Notes: generated from the letters alone by a model not told the origin. Positions 1 through 7,962 are shown, counted from the first letter of the stretch. The stretch: 35,824 nucleotides of DNA from CAZQYB01 sp964582985 (GCA_964582985.1 CAZOUM010000031.1:1-35824), one strand, 5' to 3'. Program-made: numbers and translations.

Positions 1-20
1 ACCAAAGAAGGAAAGTGAAC

Positions 21-148
21 TTCGGCAATTCAGGAATCCCTGCATTTTTCTACGGCCCTTCATTAACTACTACGTTGCCCGGCAGACTTTGATTATTTTT
101 TGCCATAGGGATTTAACCTGATTCTTGCATAGGAAAAATCCTGATAGG
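21..148. repeat. Imperfect direct repeat, copy A (pairs with 388-513)
   Basis: This stretch aligns end to end with 388-513. Shared blocks are the TTCGGCAATTC-like start, the central TTCTAYGGCCCTTC block followed by an ACTAC run, and the end, ACCTGATT followed by AAATCCTGATAGG. The outer blocks are best kept and the middle has drifted. I see no open frame common to both copies, so it looks like a dispersed intergenic element or a duplicated leader. Confidence 0.6.
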
Positions 149-224
149 CTCGGTCCTTGGACCCAAGGTCCTTACTTGTCGACCGGCTATTAAATTCGTG
201 AATCGGCAGTTGAGGCGCAGAAGA

Positions 225-254
225 ATGGCCCCGACAGGAGGAGGCCGGGGCCAT
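225..254. terminator. Strong GC hairpin, terminator-like
   Basis: ATGGCCCCG (225-233) and CGGGGCCAT (246-254) are perfect 9-bp arms around a 12-nt purine-rich loop. No U tract follows on either strand, so a canonical Rho-independent terminator is not proven. It lies between the two copies of the repeat. Confidence 0.45.
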
Positions 255-268
255 CGTGCTATATATAC

Positions 269-307
269 AATCCTCACTTCTGTTGCGTGAGACTACTCGT
301 GAGGATT
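269..307. repeat. Perfect 9-bp inverted repeat
   Basis: AATCCTCAC (269-277) and GTGAGGATT (299-307) are perfect 9-bp arms with a 21-nt loop. Together with the hairpin at 225-254 it makes this non-coding stretch strongly structured. It could be a terminator stem or a small structured RNA; the sequence does not decide. Confidence 0.5.
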
Positions 308-387
308 TTGAGGCTTCCTCGGCGAGCTAATCCCTCAGCAAACGACCTTTTCACCACCATCACCACCACCGAAGCCAGGAATTGATG

Positions 388-513
388 TTCGCCAATTCTG
401 CGAATCCGTTCTTCTTCTATGGCCCTTCTTAACCACTACTCTATTATACCAGATTTTGGTCAGTTCGAGCATCGAGGTTTTACCTGATTTTCTATGGCGA
501 AAATCCTGATAGG
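388..513. repeat. Imperfect direct repeat, copy B (pairs with 21-148)
   Basis: Second copy of the element described at 21-148. Its right end can fold: GATTTTC and GAAAATC flank the 6-nt loop TATGGC. It sits directly beyond the stop of the zinc-ribbon membrane gene. Its terminal TCCTGATAGG recurs inside the lepB promoter at 5595-5605. Confidence 0.6.
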
Positions 514-539
514 ACGCATCGGCGAGGCCCAGGACCGCC

Positions 540-1313
540 TTAGCGGCGGTGAAATACGCTTCGCACGGCTTTGTCGAGACTGGTGGTGTAAGCGATACAA
601 ATCGAAAATGTTACAGCCCAGTGAAGTCTGAACCAGAATTGGCAGCAGATGACTATGATAAGAACAGCAATCAAGCCTAAGATAATTTGTCGCCGTGTTG
701 CATTTCGGTCGCTAATGCGGTTTATACCGATAAGCCGCATTCTGAACATCAAGAGTAGAAGTCCTCCGTAAATAATATTCCAGATTGGAAACAGGATAAG
801 CCAGCCCGTTGCAGTCTTGAGCATATGTCTGCCTGCGTATATGCCGGTGCCGGCACTGACAAAAACAGCGAACAGCAGCATTGCAGCCTTTTCTCCGACA
901 TGCTTCTCTCTGGTACTGAACGCATGGAAAATAGAAAAAGGAATCCCGGCCAGAAAGAACACAGCAAACACAACAATACGTAAATCGAAATCGCGGGATA
1001 TGAGTTTGTAGAGGTCTGTTCGCATACTCTTGCTTATGAGCAACAGCAGGATAAAAGTGACGCTCATCGAAAACAGCGTCACCTCATCATAATGCGGCCT
1101 AAGCAGGCCCCGTCTCTTTCCTTCGGCACGATGCCTGGAATCGCACCGAGGTTTTGCCCCCAGCACCTCTCTGACAATCTCAGCATCAGATTTATCCGCC
1201 AAACTCGGGACAATCACCGGGCTCTTGCATTTTGGGCACTTTCCTTTTTTGCCGGCGGATTTGTTGGGGGTACGTATCTTCTTTCCGCACTTTTCGCACG
1301 TGAATCGAATCAT
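540..1313 (-). CDS. Zinc-ribbon multi-pass membrane protein
   Basis: Hypothetical protein of about 257 residues. The N-terminus carries a C-X2-C...C-X2-C zinc ribbon (Cys6, 9, 26 and 29 from the chosen ATG) in a Lys-rich context. A polar linker and about six hydrophobic segments follow, the last near the C-terminus. Such ribbons ahead of membrane segments are common in planctomycete proteins of unknown role. I chose the ATG at 1313 over an upstream TTG at 1319 because the ribbon begins there; no clear Shine-Dalgarno is visible, but a TATAAT box lies just upstream. The TAA stop sits in the loop of a small hairpin (ACCGCC/GGCGGT, 534-550). Function unknown. Confidence 0.65.
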   Translation of the reverse strand: MIRFTCEKCGKKIRTPNKSAGKKGKCPKCKSPVIVPSLADKSDAEIVREVLGAKPRCDSRHRAEGKRRGLLRPHYDEVTLFSMSVTFILLLLISKSMRTDLYKLISRDFDLRIVVFAVFFLAGIPFSIFHAFSTREKHVGEKAAMLLFAVFVSAGTGIYAGRHMLKTATGWLILFPIWNIIYGGLLLLMFRMRLIGINRISDRNATRRQIILGLIAVLIIVICCQFWFRLHWAVTFSICIAYTTSLDKAVRSVFHRR

Positions 1314-1362
1314 AAACAAGAATTATATAGACTATTTCTGAGGAGTTACAGGGGCGTTAAGT

Positions 1363-1395
1363 AAAAAAAAAGCCCCCTGCATCAGCAGCGGGCTT
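1363..1395 (-). terminator. Rho-independent terminator after the DUF3795 gene
   Basis: On the minus strand an AAGCCC...GGGCTT stem, extended by CTGC/GCAG across a single mismatch, is followed directly by a run of about nine T. It lies about 30 bp past the stop of the DUF3795 gene, the ideal position for its terminator. Confidence 0.8.
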
Positions 1396-1426
1396 CAATA
1401 TCAGGCAACTAAAGGCACTCGGCCGG

Positions 1427-1882
1427 TCACGCACTTGCCGCCGCCTTCTGCTTTACGAACGCAGCAATCCCGACTCTCTTGATTTTCCGCAGGTTCTTCA
1501 AATATAAACGCCCCGTGTCCCCGTACTTCTCGAGAACCGCCAGCTTCTTGCACGTTGCAAAATCTTGGCACTCCCAGCACCCGGCAAAGCCCTTTTTCTT
1601 AGCGCACTTCCTAATTATACACCCCGCTCCCCCGCCGCCTTCTTTGCACGCCCCTTTACAGCGCATCTTCGCTATTAAACCCAGCAGTTCGTCGCATTTC
1701 TGGTAATGTTTGAACGCCTTATACTGCGGCAGTTTAGCCAGGCCGGAAGCGGCTTTGTCGAATTTATACCGCCGCAGCTCACTTCGCAAATCCTTCGCCA
1801 GATTGGCCGTCGAATGCGTATAACTCGGACACTCGCCGCAATACAGACCGCAGTACGCTACAAGCTCTGTTTTTTTGGCCAT
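1427..1882 (-). CDS. DUF3795 family cysteine-rich protein
   Basis: Small cytoplasmic protein of 151 residues with 11 cysteines. The N-terminal YCGLYCGECP block is the hallmark of the DUF3795 family, whose biochemical role is not established; a metal-binding role is inferred from the cysteines. The central part has a Cys/Gly-rich knuckle (RCKGACKEGGGGAGC) and a GCWEC motif near residue 106; the C-terminus is basic. The ATG at 1882 is chosen because AAGGAG lies 7 nt upstream, rather than an in-frame upstream start. It appears to be monocistronic with its own terminator. Confidence 0.8.
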   Translation of the reverse strand: MAKKTELVAYCGLYCGECPSYTHSTANLAKDLRSELRRYKFDKAASGLAKLPQYKAFKHYQKCDELLGLIAKMRCKGACKEGGGGAGCIIRKCAKKKGFAGCWECQDFATCKKLAVLEKYGDTGRLYLKNLRKIKRVGIAAFVKQKAAASA

Positions 1883-1964
1883 CGCAACACTCCTTACAAA
1901 TAGCACCCCAATAACCTAACCACCCGCGCCCTTAAAGTCAACTCTTCACACCCACCTCACCCTC

Positions 1965-2516
1965 TCACCACAAAATCATGAAAATCTGAAAGCAAAACAT
2001 TATCAGCATTACACTAATCTCCAGATAAACTCTTAAGGGAATTGTACACCCAATATGCCACGCAAGCGGAACAAAAACCAGCAATGCTGTCATAACAAAA
2101 CTATCAAAAACCAAAAGTATTACAGTTGCAGGCAGTACTAAACCTTTAGAGATAGAGATTTCGCCTGCATGAAAACCCATCAACAACAATGTAACGACAA
2201 CAGCAAACACAAAGCACCTTTTCAGGTGCTTGAATTTTGAGAATCCCAATTCATCTTTGCGAAAACCCCTTCCAATCCGCACGAATTCCAGCCATTTCCA
2301 TATCATGAAAATCACGGCGCCGATTGGCCCTGCTATACTGGCCACTAACAGCAGTATTACTGTCAGCTCTTCGTTACCCAATAAATCACCCGGCACAATA
2401 CTCAACGCGACCAGCCCAAGACAGACAACAATCGTGATTGCCAGAATCGTCGTATACCGCAGGCTCAAGTCTGCCACACATGAAAACCTGACTTCTCTCT
2501 CTCTTCCCAGGCCCAT
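1965..2516 (-). CDS. Small hydrophobic membrane protein, unknown
   Basis: Open frame of 183 codons encoding about four strongly hydrophobic segments, separated by a basic cytoplasmic-looking loop (RIGRGFRKDELGFSKFKHLKR). I do not recognise a family. Its first ATG follows the TGA of the truncated beta-helix gene with no gap and in the same frame, and no Shine-Dalgarno stands before it. The true start may lie further in, or the ORF may be a relic of a larger gene. The hydrophobic pattern supports a real membrane protein; the N-terminal 25 residues are doubtful. Confidence 0.45.
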   Translation of the reverse strand: MGLGREREVRFSCVADLSLRYTTILAITIVVCLGLVALSIVPGDLLGNEELTVILLLVASIAGPIGAVIFMIWKWLEFVRIGRGFRKDELGFSKFKHLKRCFVFAVVVTLLLMGFHAGEISISKGLVLPATVILLVFDSFVMTALLVFVPLAWHIGCTIPLRVYLEISVMLIMFCFQIFMILW

Positions 2517-2855
2517 TCAATCCCCGCTGCTCTCACCACCTGCAAATCCGCCGTAGATGGCCACGCCGCTGATCAGTTGGAACGTCTCGTATCGGCTGCC
2601 CGCTGTGACGTTGCCTCCTTCATCCTGGTCGGGCTTGTAAGTACCCTCCGCCACCCAAATCTGATCCCCGCCTGACGGCGGCTTGTACAGCGCATCCTGC
2701 AGATACTTGTAAGCCGTCGCCCACGTCTGCCCATTCCCCCCCGGCGGCGCATTAGCATCAACGTAGATAACCCCTCCGGCAGCAATCGCAGGAGCCAACC
2801 CCAACAGAATTACCGCCATTACCAGGGACTTTGTCAGATTTGTTTTCTTAACCAT
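2517..2855 (-). pseudogene. Truncated secreted beta-helix (polymorphic outer-membrane-type) protein
   Basis: About 112 residues remain. A good signal peptide (residues ~8-26, ending APAIAAGG) is followed by IYVDANAPPGGNGQTWATAY, a block typical of large secreted parallel beta-helix proteins. Then come the usual YLQDAL, IWVAEGTYKP and GVAIYGGFAGGE elements. Family members normally run on for hundreds of residues of beta-helix; here the frame stops four residues after GGFAGGE. The start has a strong AAAGGAGG five bases before the ATG, so it may still be expressed as a short exported peptide. I call it a truncated remnant. Confidence 0.7.
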
Positions 2856-3111
2856 TTCAACCTCCTTTCTCAGGCTAAACCTGCACACACCACAGATTTT
2901 CTGCGGCTCTTTCTTCTATGGGAGACGGGTGCGGCACAAGAGTGTGTTTCATCTACTCCTCACGTCCTTCTTATTACATTGATGACATTTTATACTATCC
3001 AGCCGGAAAACGCAAGGAAGTTATAGGACTTTCTTAAAAAAAAAGCTGCAAATCCCCACAAAATCGGGACTCACAATTATATTTGCTTGAGCGCTACGAA
3101 TTGCGGCTTTG

Positions 3112-3861
3112 CTACCTCTCACCCATCAGCTCGGCGAGTTTAGGCTCTATAGCTTCGGCCCAGATTCTGTACCCCTTAGTCGTCAGGTGCAGATGGTCAT
3201 ACATAATCTCTTTGGAGATTGAGCCATCCGGCCCGATAAACTTCCCCCCAATATCGAGATAGTAAATCTTTTTCCCGTCAGCAATTCTTGAAATGAGTTT
3301 GTTGGTCTGAGCAACTTTATCACGCAGCAGACCAGGCTCCTTTTCACGTGGGAATATTGCCAGCAGCAGAATTTTCGTCTTCGGCAGCTTTGTTCGCAGC
3401 TTCTTACAGATAGCGATTACCCCATCGGCCGTCTCTCCAACCGTGTTACGGTTATTATGCAGGTTATTTGTGCCAATCATCACCACGGCAACTTTAGGCG
3501 AAATCCCCTCTATGTTGCCGTTGTCCAGCCGCCACAAAACGTGCTGAGTACGGTCGCCGCCGATACCAAGATTCACCGCGTTTCGATGGCTGTAATACTG
3601 CTTCCAAATCTGCTTACCACCACTTTCCCACCGGTGCGTGATTGAATCCCCGATAAATATCAAATCCACGTTGCCTTGCTTAACGCGCGCATTAAATTGT
3701 TGGTGGCGCTCCTGGTGTCCGTCACGCTTCGTTGGTGTAACAGCCGAATGAGTCTTGCCCTCGACCGCTTTAAATGCCAGTTCCTGCTGCGACTGACAAC
3801 CGACCAGTATGGTTAACGCAAGCAACAGACTAAGATACAGGTTGAAAAGCTTTTGCTTCAT
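3112..3861 (-). CDS. SGNH/GDSL-family lipoprotein hydrolase
   Basis: Predicted esterase or acetylhydrolase of 249 residues, related to the PAF-acetylhydrolase beta-subunit-like SGNH group. The N-terminus is a lipoprotein signal with lipobox LVGC (Cys22). SGNH blocks are all visible: IFIGDSIT with nucleophile Ser73, the block II glycines in NLGIGGDRT (~97-104), GTNN with Asn132, and the D-X2-H pair Asp222/His225. Length fits the family. In this setting it may remove acyl groups from polysaccharides at the cell surface, but the substrate cannot be read from sequence. It starts 33 bp after lepB and is probably cotranscribed with it. Confidence 0.85.
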   Translation of the reverse strand: MKQKLFNLYLSLLLALTILVGCQSQQELAFKAVEGKTHSAVTPTKRDGHQERHQQFNARVKQGNVDLIFIGDSITHRWESGGKQIWKQYYSHRNAVNLGIGGDRTQHVLWRLDNGNIEGISPKVAVVMIGTNNLHNNRNTVGETADGVIAICKKLRTKLPKTKILLLAIFPREKEPGLLRDKVAQTNKLISRIADGKKIYYLDIGGKFIGPDGSISKEIMYDHLHLTTKGYRIWAEAIEPKLAELMGER

Positions 3862-3893
3862 TCTGTATTACTCTCCAATCTCTCACGCAGTAA

Positions 3894-5438
3894 TTAGTTA
3901 TCGATTTTACTTGTGCCGCCGTAGATAAATCGCATCCCGCCCACATTAGGGATGATAGCGATGGGGAACTTTGCAAACGGCCTGAACCCGCTCGGCCAAT
4001 AAACAAACAAAGCTTTACCGACAAGAAAATCCCGCGGGACAATCCCCTCCCTGTACTCTTTGCCGTTATTTCCCCGCCCCGGCTTGTTCCACCACCTGCT
4101 GTCCAAACTGTTCGTGGTATTGTCGCCCAGTACGAAAAACTCATCTTTGTTGAGGGTAAACGGAGCCTCATCAGGATTGCCCTCTGTCGCCCTACCAAAT
4201 TCGCCGGTTCGGAGGTCCTTTGCAGTGTAGTGAATATCCCTGAAAATCGCTAAATGCGACAGTGTTAGTTTGCCGGAGCCGAAAATTTTCACCTTCGGTT
4301 CAATATTTGTCTTTCTCTCCCCGGCGTTGTCCGGGCCCTCTTCCAAATCATAAGTTAGCTTTTCGCTGCCAAATTCAAAAACCAATCGGTGGTCAACGTT
4401 GGCGAATCTGACCAGAATTGGTTTGTTCATAGCCGGCAGCTTGACTGCCTTACGTTCCAATTCAATGGTTTCGTCTCCTTTGACGGCTTCGATGACCATC
4501 TCGCCGGCGGAATTAACCCAGGCTTTGTAGCGAGTCTCGTATTTGCTCATCTCTATGCCTATAAGTCCCTCCGCGTCAAGTCTGTTTGTATAAAACCGTA
4601 CCATCAGGTCACTGCAGTATGGCATCGGCTTGTAGCGTTTAACGTCATCATAGGCGTAAGTGGCCTTGAAATCGTTGCCGATTTTAGTGTCGTAAATCAT
4701 CGTATTAATTTGTTCAGCTCCGCTGTCCAGACGGAATGTGGTGGGGTTGGCTTCGTCAACTGTCCATTTTGACCCCGGAACGCTCTTAAAAGGCTGCTGC
4801 CAAAAGTGCCCGTTGAAGGAGCGCGCTTCGCTCGGCCGGACAGGCTGATAGTCGTTGTCATATACCGGCATCCAAAGCTCATTTTGCACTTTTTGTGGTT
4901 TTCTCCTGATTCGCCCGCTTATATAAATGTCACCATCAATTATTTCCATCGTCTCCCCCGGCAGGCCGACCAGTCGCTTAATGTAATTTATTGTCGGGTC
5001 CAGCGGGTCCTTGAACACTATTACGTCCCATCGCTTTGGTTCGAAGAACTGATAGATGCACTTGAGCACAAGTATCCTGTCGCCGTATGCTATAGGCATG
5101 GTTCCGCCGGTCTGCTGGTAATGTCCACAACTTGGACATCGGGTGTACATTGGTTTCAGAGACCCGCGCGGAATAGTGTCCTGAGGCACCCCAAAATTAC
5201 CCAGGCCGTAGTTATATCTATATCCGCATTGCAGACAGCGCAAACGAAAATGCGCACCTTTCAGGGTGTCAGCCATACTGCCGGTCGGAATCCGAAACGC
5301 TTCAATCACAAACGCACGGACCAGAAACGCTAATATAAGGGCGGTTATCAGCCCTTCAAACGTATTTGCAATTTCCGCCGCTCTGCTTTTTCGAATGTCG
5401 TTCCTGGAACGAACTTCTTGTCTCTTACTTGAAGACAT
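3894..5438 (-). CDS. lepB: Signal peptidase I with zinc-ribbon and large insertion
   Basis: Removes signal peptides from exported proteins at the inner membrane. At 514 residues it is roughly twice the usual length. One N-terminal membrane segment (~28-47) precedes box B, RIPTGSM, with catalytic Ser54. Between the Ser and Lys boxes lies a C-X2-C...C-X2-C zinc ribbon (Cys68, 71, 101, 104). The Lys box is NYIKRLVGLPGE with Lys154, and the conserved LGDN/SLDSR box comes only at ~437-448. A ~250-residue beta-rich insertion thus separates the Lys box from the C-terminal box. All catalytic residues are intact, so it should be active. A near-consensus promoter lies ~150 bp upstream. Confidence 0.92.
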   Translation of the reverse strand: MSSSKRQEVRSRNDIRKSRAAEIANTFEGLITALILAFLVRAFVIEAFRIPTGSMADTLKGAHFRLRCLQCGYRYNYGLGNFGVPQDTIPRGSLKPMYTRCPSCGHYQQTGGTMPIAYGDRILVLKCIYQFFEPKRWDVIVFKDPLDPTINYIKRLVGLPGETMEIIDGDIYISGRIRRKPQKVQNELWMPVYDNDYQPVRPSEARSFNGHFWQQPFKSVPGSKWTVDEANPTTFRLDSGAEQINTMIYDTKIGNDFKATYAYDDVKRYKPMPYCSDLMVRFYTNRLDAEGLIGIEMSKYETRYKAWVNSAGEMVIEAVKGDETIELERKAVKLPAMNKPILVRFANVDHRLVFEFGSEKLTYDLEEGPDNAGERKTNIEPKVKIFGSGKLTLSHLAIFRDIHYTAKDLRTGEFGRATEGNPDEAPFTLNKDEFFVLGDNTTNSLDSRWWNKPGRGNNGKEYREGIVPRDFLVGKALFVYWPSGFRPFAKFPIAIIPNVGGMRFIYGGTSKIDN

Positions 5439-6291
5439 AAATGCTATCTCTATCGCACACAGCCTATGTATTTATTGTTTAAAAGCGGCCTAACCAAAAA
5501 CACAAATTCATTCTTACGCTGCCATAACTACTATTCGCAGTCCGCACTGCAACTATTTTCCAAGTCGCCCAGGCCAACGTAAAAAAACAGATTATCCTGA
5601 TAGGACCGCCTTTAGTCAATACCGCGTTATGTCTGGGCACCTGATTGCCAATAACCGTCAATGACAATACGGCCGCCAATGATGTAAATAAGCCTTGCGC
5701 AAGCGCCAGATAAAGGCCTAAATGGCAGCCAGAGCGTACTGCCGTGACCCATATCTCCCAAGACACCGCGGACGGAACATTTATTGGCAAAAGAACCGAC
5801 AGAATGACCTCGCTTTTGCATAATCTTCTGTAAATAAAGGACTTAGGAATTATCGTATTAAAGAAAGAAGTTGTTTGCCCTACTTTTTGTCCCGCAGATT
5901 TCAGTGCCGCGCCGGTGCCTCGCGCCAAAAGTTACGCCAGCTTATGAGCCAAGAAGGATTGATTAGTCTTTTCTTGTCTATACAGTCTTCAAGGGCTCAA
6001 AAAAATTTATTTAAAAAAGGTTGTAGTGTAGAAGTCTTTGCTGTATAGTAAGTTGCGGCTTTTGGGCCTCCGTATTTTGCTGCCGGCTGCACGTGATTAG
6101 CAGCCCGGGTGCCGCAAAGTACATCGGCAACTGAGCCGAAAGCAGTTAGTCGTTGGCTTGTTGTTGTGCCAAGGTGTGTGATGAGTCGTTGGATAACTAA
6201 AGTGGCCGATTTGACCTGCTTAACAGCAGCTATTAGATATATGAAATCCAATGTCCTCCAATCGCTGTTTCTCTTAATAGTGAGGTAGCCT
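5439..6291. other. Long intergenic stretch between lepB and the HU gene
   Basis: The divergent interval between lepB and the HU-family gene. The only clear signal is the lepB promoter. A 149-codon minus-strand frame (5479-5928) runs through the promoter and matches nothing I know. On the plus side a TTGACC at 6211-6216 may be a -35 for the HU gene, but its -10 is poor. Nothing else can be supported. Confidence 0.5.
5591..5619 (-). promoter_or_regulatory. Sigma70-type promoter for lepB
   Basis: On the minus strand TTGACT (5614-5619) is followed after exactly 17 bp by GATAAT (5591-5596), five matches out of six in each box. Transcription would start near 5584 and give a leader of ~145 nt for lepB. 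The -10 overlaps the small palindrome TCCTATCAGGA, which may be an operator. Confidence 0.6.
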
Positions 6292-6603
6292 ATGTCAACA
6301 ATTACCAAGAAAGAGCTCATCAGTCGGATTGCGGAACGTACCCAGGCAAAGAGAATTTTGGTCAAGCGTATAACCCAGACGTTTCTCGACGAGATAATAT
6401 CAGAATTGTGCAAGGACAATCGTTTGGAGTTCCGCGACTTTGGTGTCTTCGAAACCAGAACAAGAGCAGCCCGAATCGCTCAGAACCCCAAGACTCTCGA
6501 AAGAGTCGAAGTCCCCGCAAAGCGAACCGTCAAGTTCAAGATGGGCCGGCTGATGAGGCAGAATCTTTGTGCCCCTGCTTCGGAATCGGCTGAAGTCAAG
6601 TAA
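6292..6603 (+). CDS. HU/IHF-family DNA-binding protein
   Basis: Small nucleoid protein of 103 residues that bends DNA as a dimer. The N-terminal helical part (TKKELISRIAERTQ) is typical, followed by the family core LEFRDFGVFETRTRAAR, then the beta-arm with the conserved NP (Asn64-Pro65 region) and a closing KRTVKFKMGRLM. A short acidic tail (~10 residues) extends past the usual end. A GAGG Shine-Dalgarno lies ~7 nt upstream. It is followed 111 bp later by a cold-shock gene in the same direction. HU, IHF-alpha and IHF-beta cannot be told apart safely. Confidence 0.9.
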   Translation: MSTITKKELISRIAERTQAKRILVKRITQTFLDEIISELCKDNRLEFRDFGVFETRTRAARIAQNPKTLERVEVPAKRTVKFKMGRLMRQNLCAPASESAEVK

Positions 6604-6623
6604 GTGATTTGCGAAAAGCTATG

Positions 6624-6674
6624 GCACCACAACGTAATGGAGGTGTTTTCCAGCCATTAGGTTTTTGGTGGTGC
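6624..6674 (+). promoter_or_regulatory. Two-tier hairpin between the HU and cold-shock genes
   Basis: GCACCAC (6624-6630) pairs perfectly with GTGGTGC (6668-6674), and inside it TAATGG (6635-6640) pairs with CCATTA (6654-6659). It begins 20 bp past the HU stop and ends 40 bp before the cold-shock start. It could terminate or attenuate the HU transcript, or form a structured leader for the cold-shock mRNA. A T-run lies inside the stem, not after it, so termination is uncertain. Confidence 0.5.
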
Positions 6675-6714
6675 AGAGAAGTTTTTTGACAGAGTTGCAA
6701 AGGAGTATTTTACA

Positions 6715-6930
6715 ATGTCGGAGGGAACAGTCAAGTGGTTCAACCAAAAAAAAGGCTATGGGTTTATTTCTGCCTCTGACGGGCGCGATGTTTTCGTCCA
6801 CTACTCAAATATTTCAGGCGAAGGTTTCAAAACTCTTGTCGAAGGTGATGTGGTTAGTTTCGATATCGCCGACGGCGAAAAGGGTCCCAGGGCTGAGAAC
6901 GTAGTTCATAAGTCGGCCTCCGCAAGCTGA
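6715..6930 (+). CDS. CspA-family cold-shock protein
   Basis: Single-stranded nucleic-acid chaperone of 71 residues, the normal size. MSEGTVKWFNQKKGYGFI contains the RNP1 motif (KGYGFI), and DVFVHYS is the RNP2 motif; the beta-barrel core ends with DGEKGPRAENV. A Shine-Dalgarno AAAGGAG lies about 10 nt before the ATG. The 111-nt space from the HU gene contains a two-tier hairpin that could control it. The exact csp paralogue cannot be named. Confidence 0.95.
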   Translation: MSEGTVKWFNQKKGYGFISASDGRDVFVHYSNISGEGFKTLVEGDVVSFDIADGEKGPRAENVVHKSASAS

Positions 6931-7288
6931 AAAAATCGCTTGAGCTGTCTTGCTGTTGTAACCAGACTATTACCAAAAACTTTTTTTATCCCGAGCGCGA
7001 GAAAAGTCGTTCCCGCGTGTTTTGTTCCTCTCAGTCCCTAATTTCATCAGCGTCAGTCGTAAAACGAGGCGGCGTTTTTTCTGTTAAGTCTTCTCCCTTA
7101 TACTGCCGTCTGGCCGCCGCCGGAACATACAGAACCGCGGTTCTCGCTGGGTTTGTTCGAGCACCTTTTCCCAAATATAAATTCTATGCTATGATTTTGT
7201 GCTTTTTACTTGCAACTTGTCGGACTTTTTGCTATTTAGAAAGTTAAGCTGTAATTGTCTTCGAAGAACCGACTTATTTATTTGGAAT
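6931..7288. other. Intergenic stretch before the HNH gene
   Basis: No gene is seen. The one visible signal is a perfect 14-bp palindrome, AGAACCGCGGTTCT (7131-7144), which could be an operator or chance. No clear terminator follows the cold-shock gene. Confidence 0.45.
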
Positions 7289-7924
7289 ATGCTTGCTGCC
7301 AACCATAGAACCGCACTGGACTGTAATGTCCTTGTGCTGAACAAACATTATATGGCTATCCGCGTCGTCGGCGCCAAACGGGCATTTTCTTTGCTCTTTC
7401 GCCAGCTTGCCGAGGTCGTTTCGCTCGAGGAGGGCAGCTATGCCAACTACAATTTCGAGAGCTGGTGCGAGGCCAGCGAATTCAGGCGCCGCTTCGAGCC
7501 GGACGGCTACGATTGGGTTTCCACCGTCAATTTCTATATAGCCGTACCCCGGATTATCCGCCTGTTATTTTACGACCGCCTGCCGCGGAACGAGGTAAAA
7601 TTCAACCGCCGAAACATCTTTGCTCGCGACAAAAACAGATGTCAGTATTGCGGCAAACGCCATCCAACCAGCGAATTATCCCTTGACCACATTATCCCAA
7701 GAAGTATGGGCGGAAAATCAGTTTGGGAGAATATCGTTTGTGCCTGTACAAAATGCAATGTTAAAAAAGGCGGCCGCACACCGTGGAAGGCAGGACTAAC
7801 GCTTATCCAGAAACCTGTCAAGCCAAAACGCAATCCCCTCCTCCACATTCACTTAGGCCATCAACGCTACCGCAGTTGGAAGCAGTTCCTCGACCACGCT
7901 TACTGGTCGGTCGAGCTAAAATAG
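7289..7924 (+). CDS. HNH endonuclease family protein
   Basis: Protein of 211 residues with a C-terminal HNH nuclease fold. A CQYCGKR knuckle near residue 120 is followed by LSLDHIIPRSMGGKSVWENI, with the His of the DH pair and the conserved Asn, then CTKCNVKKGGRTP, which completes the zinc site. The N-terminal half (NVLVLNKHYMAI and the YDWVSTVNFYIAVP region) matches a compact HNH family found widely in cyanobacteria and planctomycetes. No toxin, phage or restriction partner lies nearby, so a housekeeping or repair-related role is possible but unknown. I chose the ATG at 7289; the longer frame from 7199 adds an unlikely leader. Confidence 0.8.
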   Translation: MLAANHRTALDCNVLVLNKHYMAIRVVGAKRAFSLLFRQLAEVVSLEEGSYANYNFESWCEASEFRRRFEPDGYDWVSTVNFYIAVPRIIRLLFYDRLPRNEVKFNRRNIFARDKNRCQYCGKRHPTSELSLDHIIPRSMGGKSVWENIVCACTKCNVKKGGRTPWKAGLTLIQKPVKPKRNPLLHIHLGHQRYRSWKQFLDHAYWSVELK

Positions 7925-7962
7925 AACCGGTAAACCGGACCCGCGAGATTCACAGTCGCCGG

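Larger units (their letters stand above)
1..539. other. Non-coding stretch with repeats and hairpins
   Basis: No convincing gene is seen in either strand. The stretch holds the two repeat copies, the 9-bp GC hairpin and the 9-bp inverted repeat listed separately. Short open frames exist but differ between the two repeat copies, which argues against coding. Confidence 0.6.

Noticed and set aside
3030..3075. Terminator after the GDSL gene at a T9 run
   Set aside because: The stem (TCCC/GGGA) is only 4 bp and is separated from the T run by eight bases.
5479..5928. 149-codon minus-strand frame with two hydrophobic stretches upstream of lepB
   Set aside because: No recognisable family or Shine-Dalgarno, and a near-consensus lepB promoter lies inside it. 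Possible but not supported as a gene.
6689..6712. TTGACA before the cold-shock gene as a promoter
   Set aside because: A -10 at normal spacing would fall on the start codon, while a good Shine-Dalgarno lies between, so it cannot be the main promoter.
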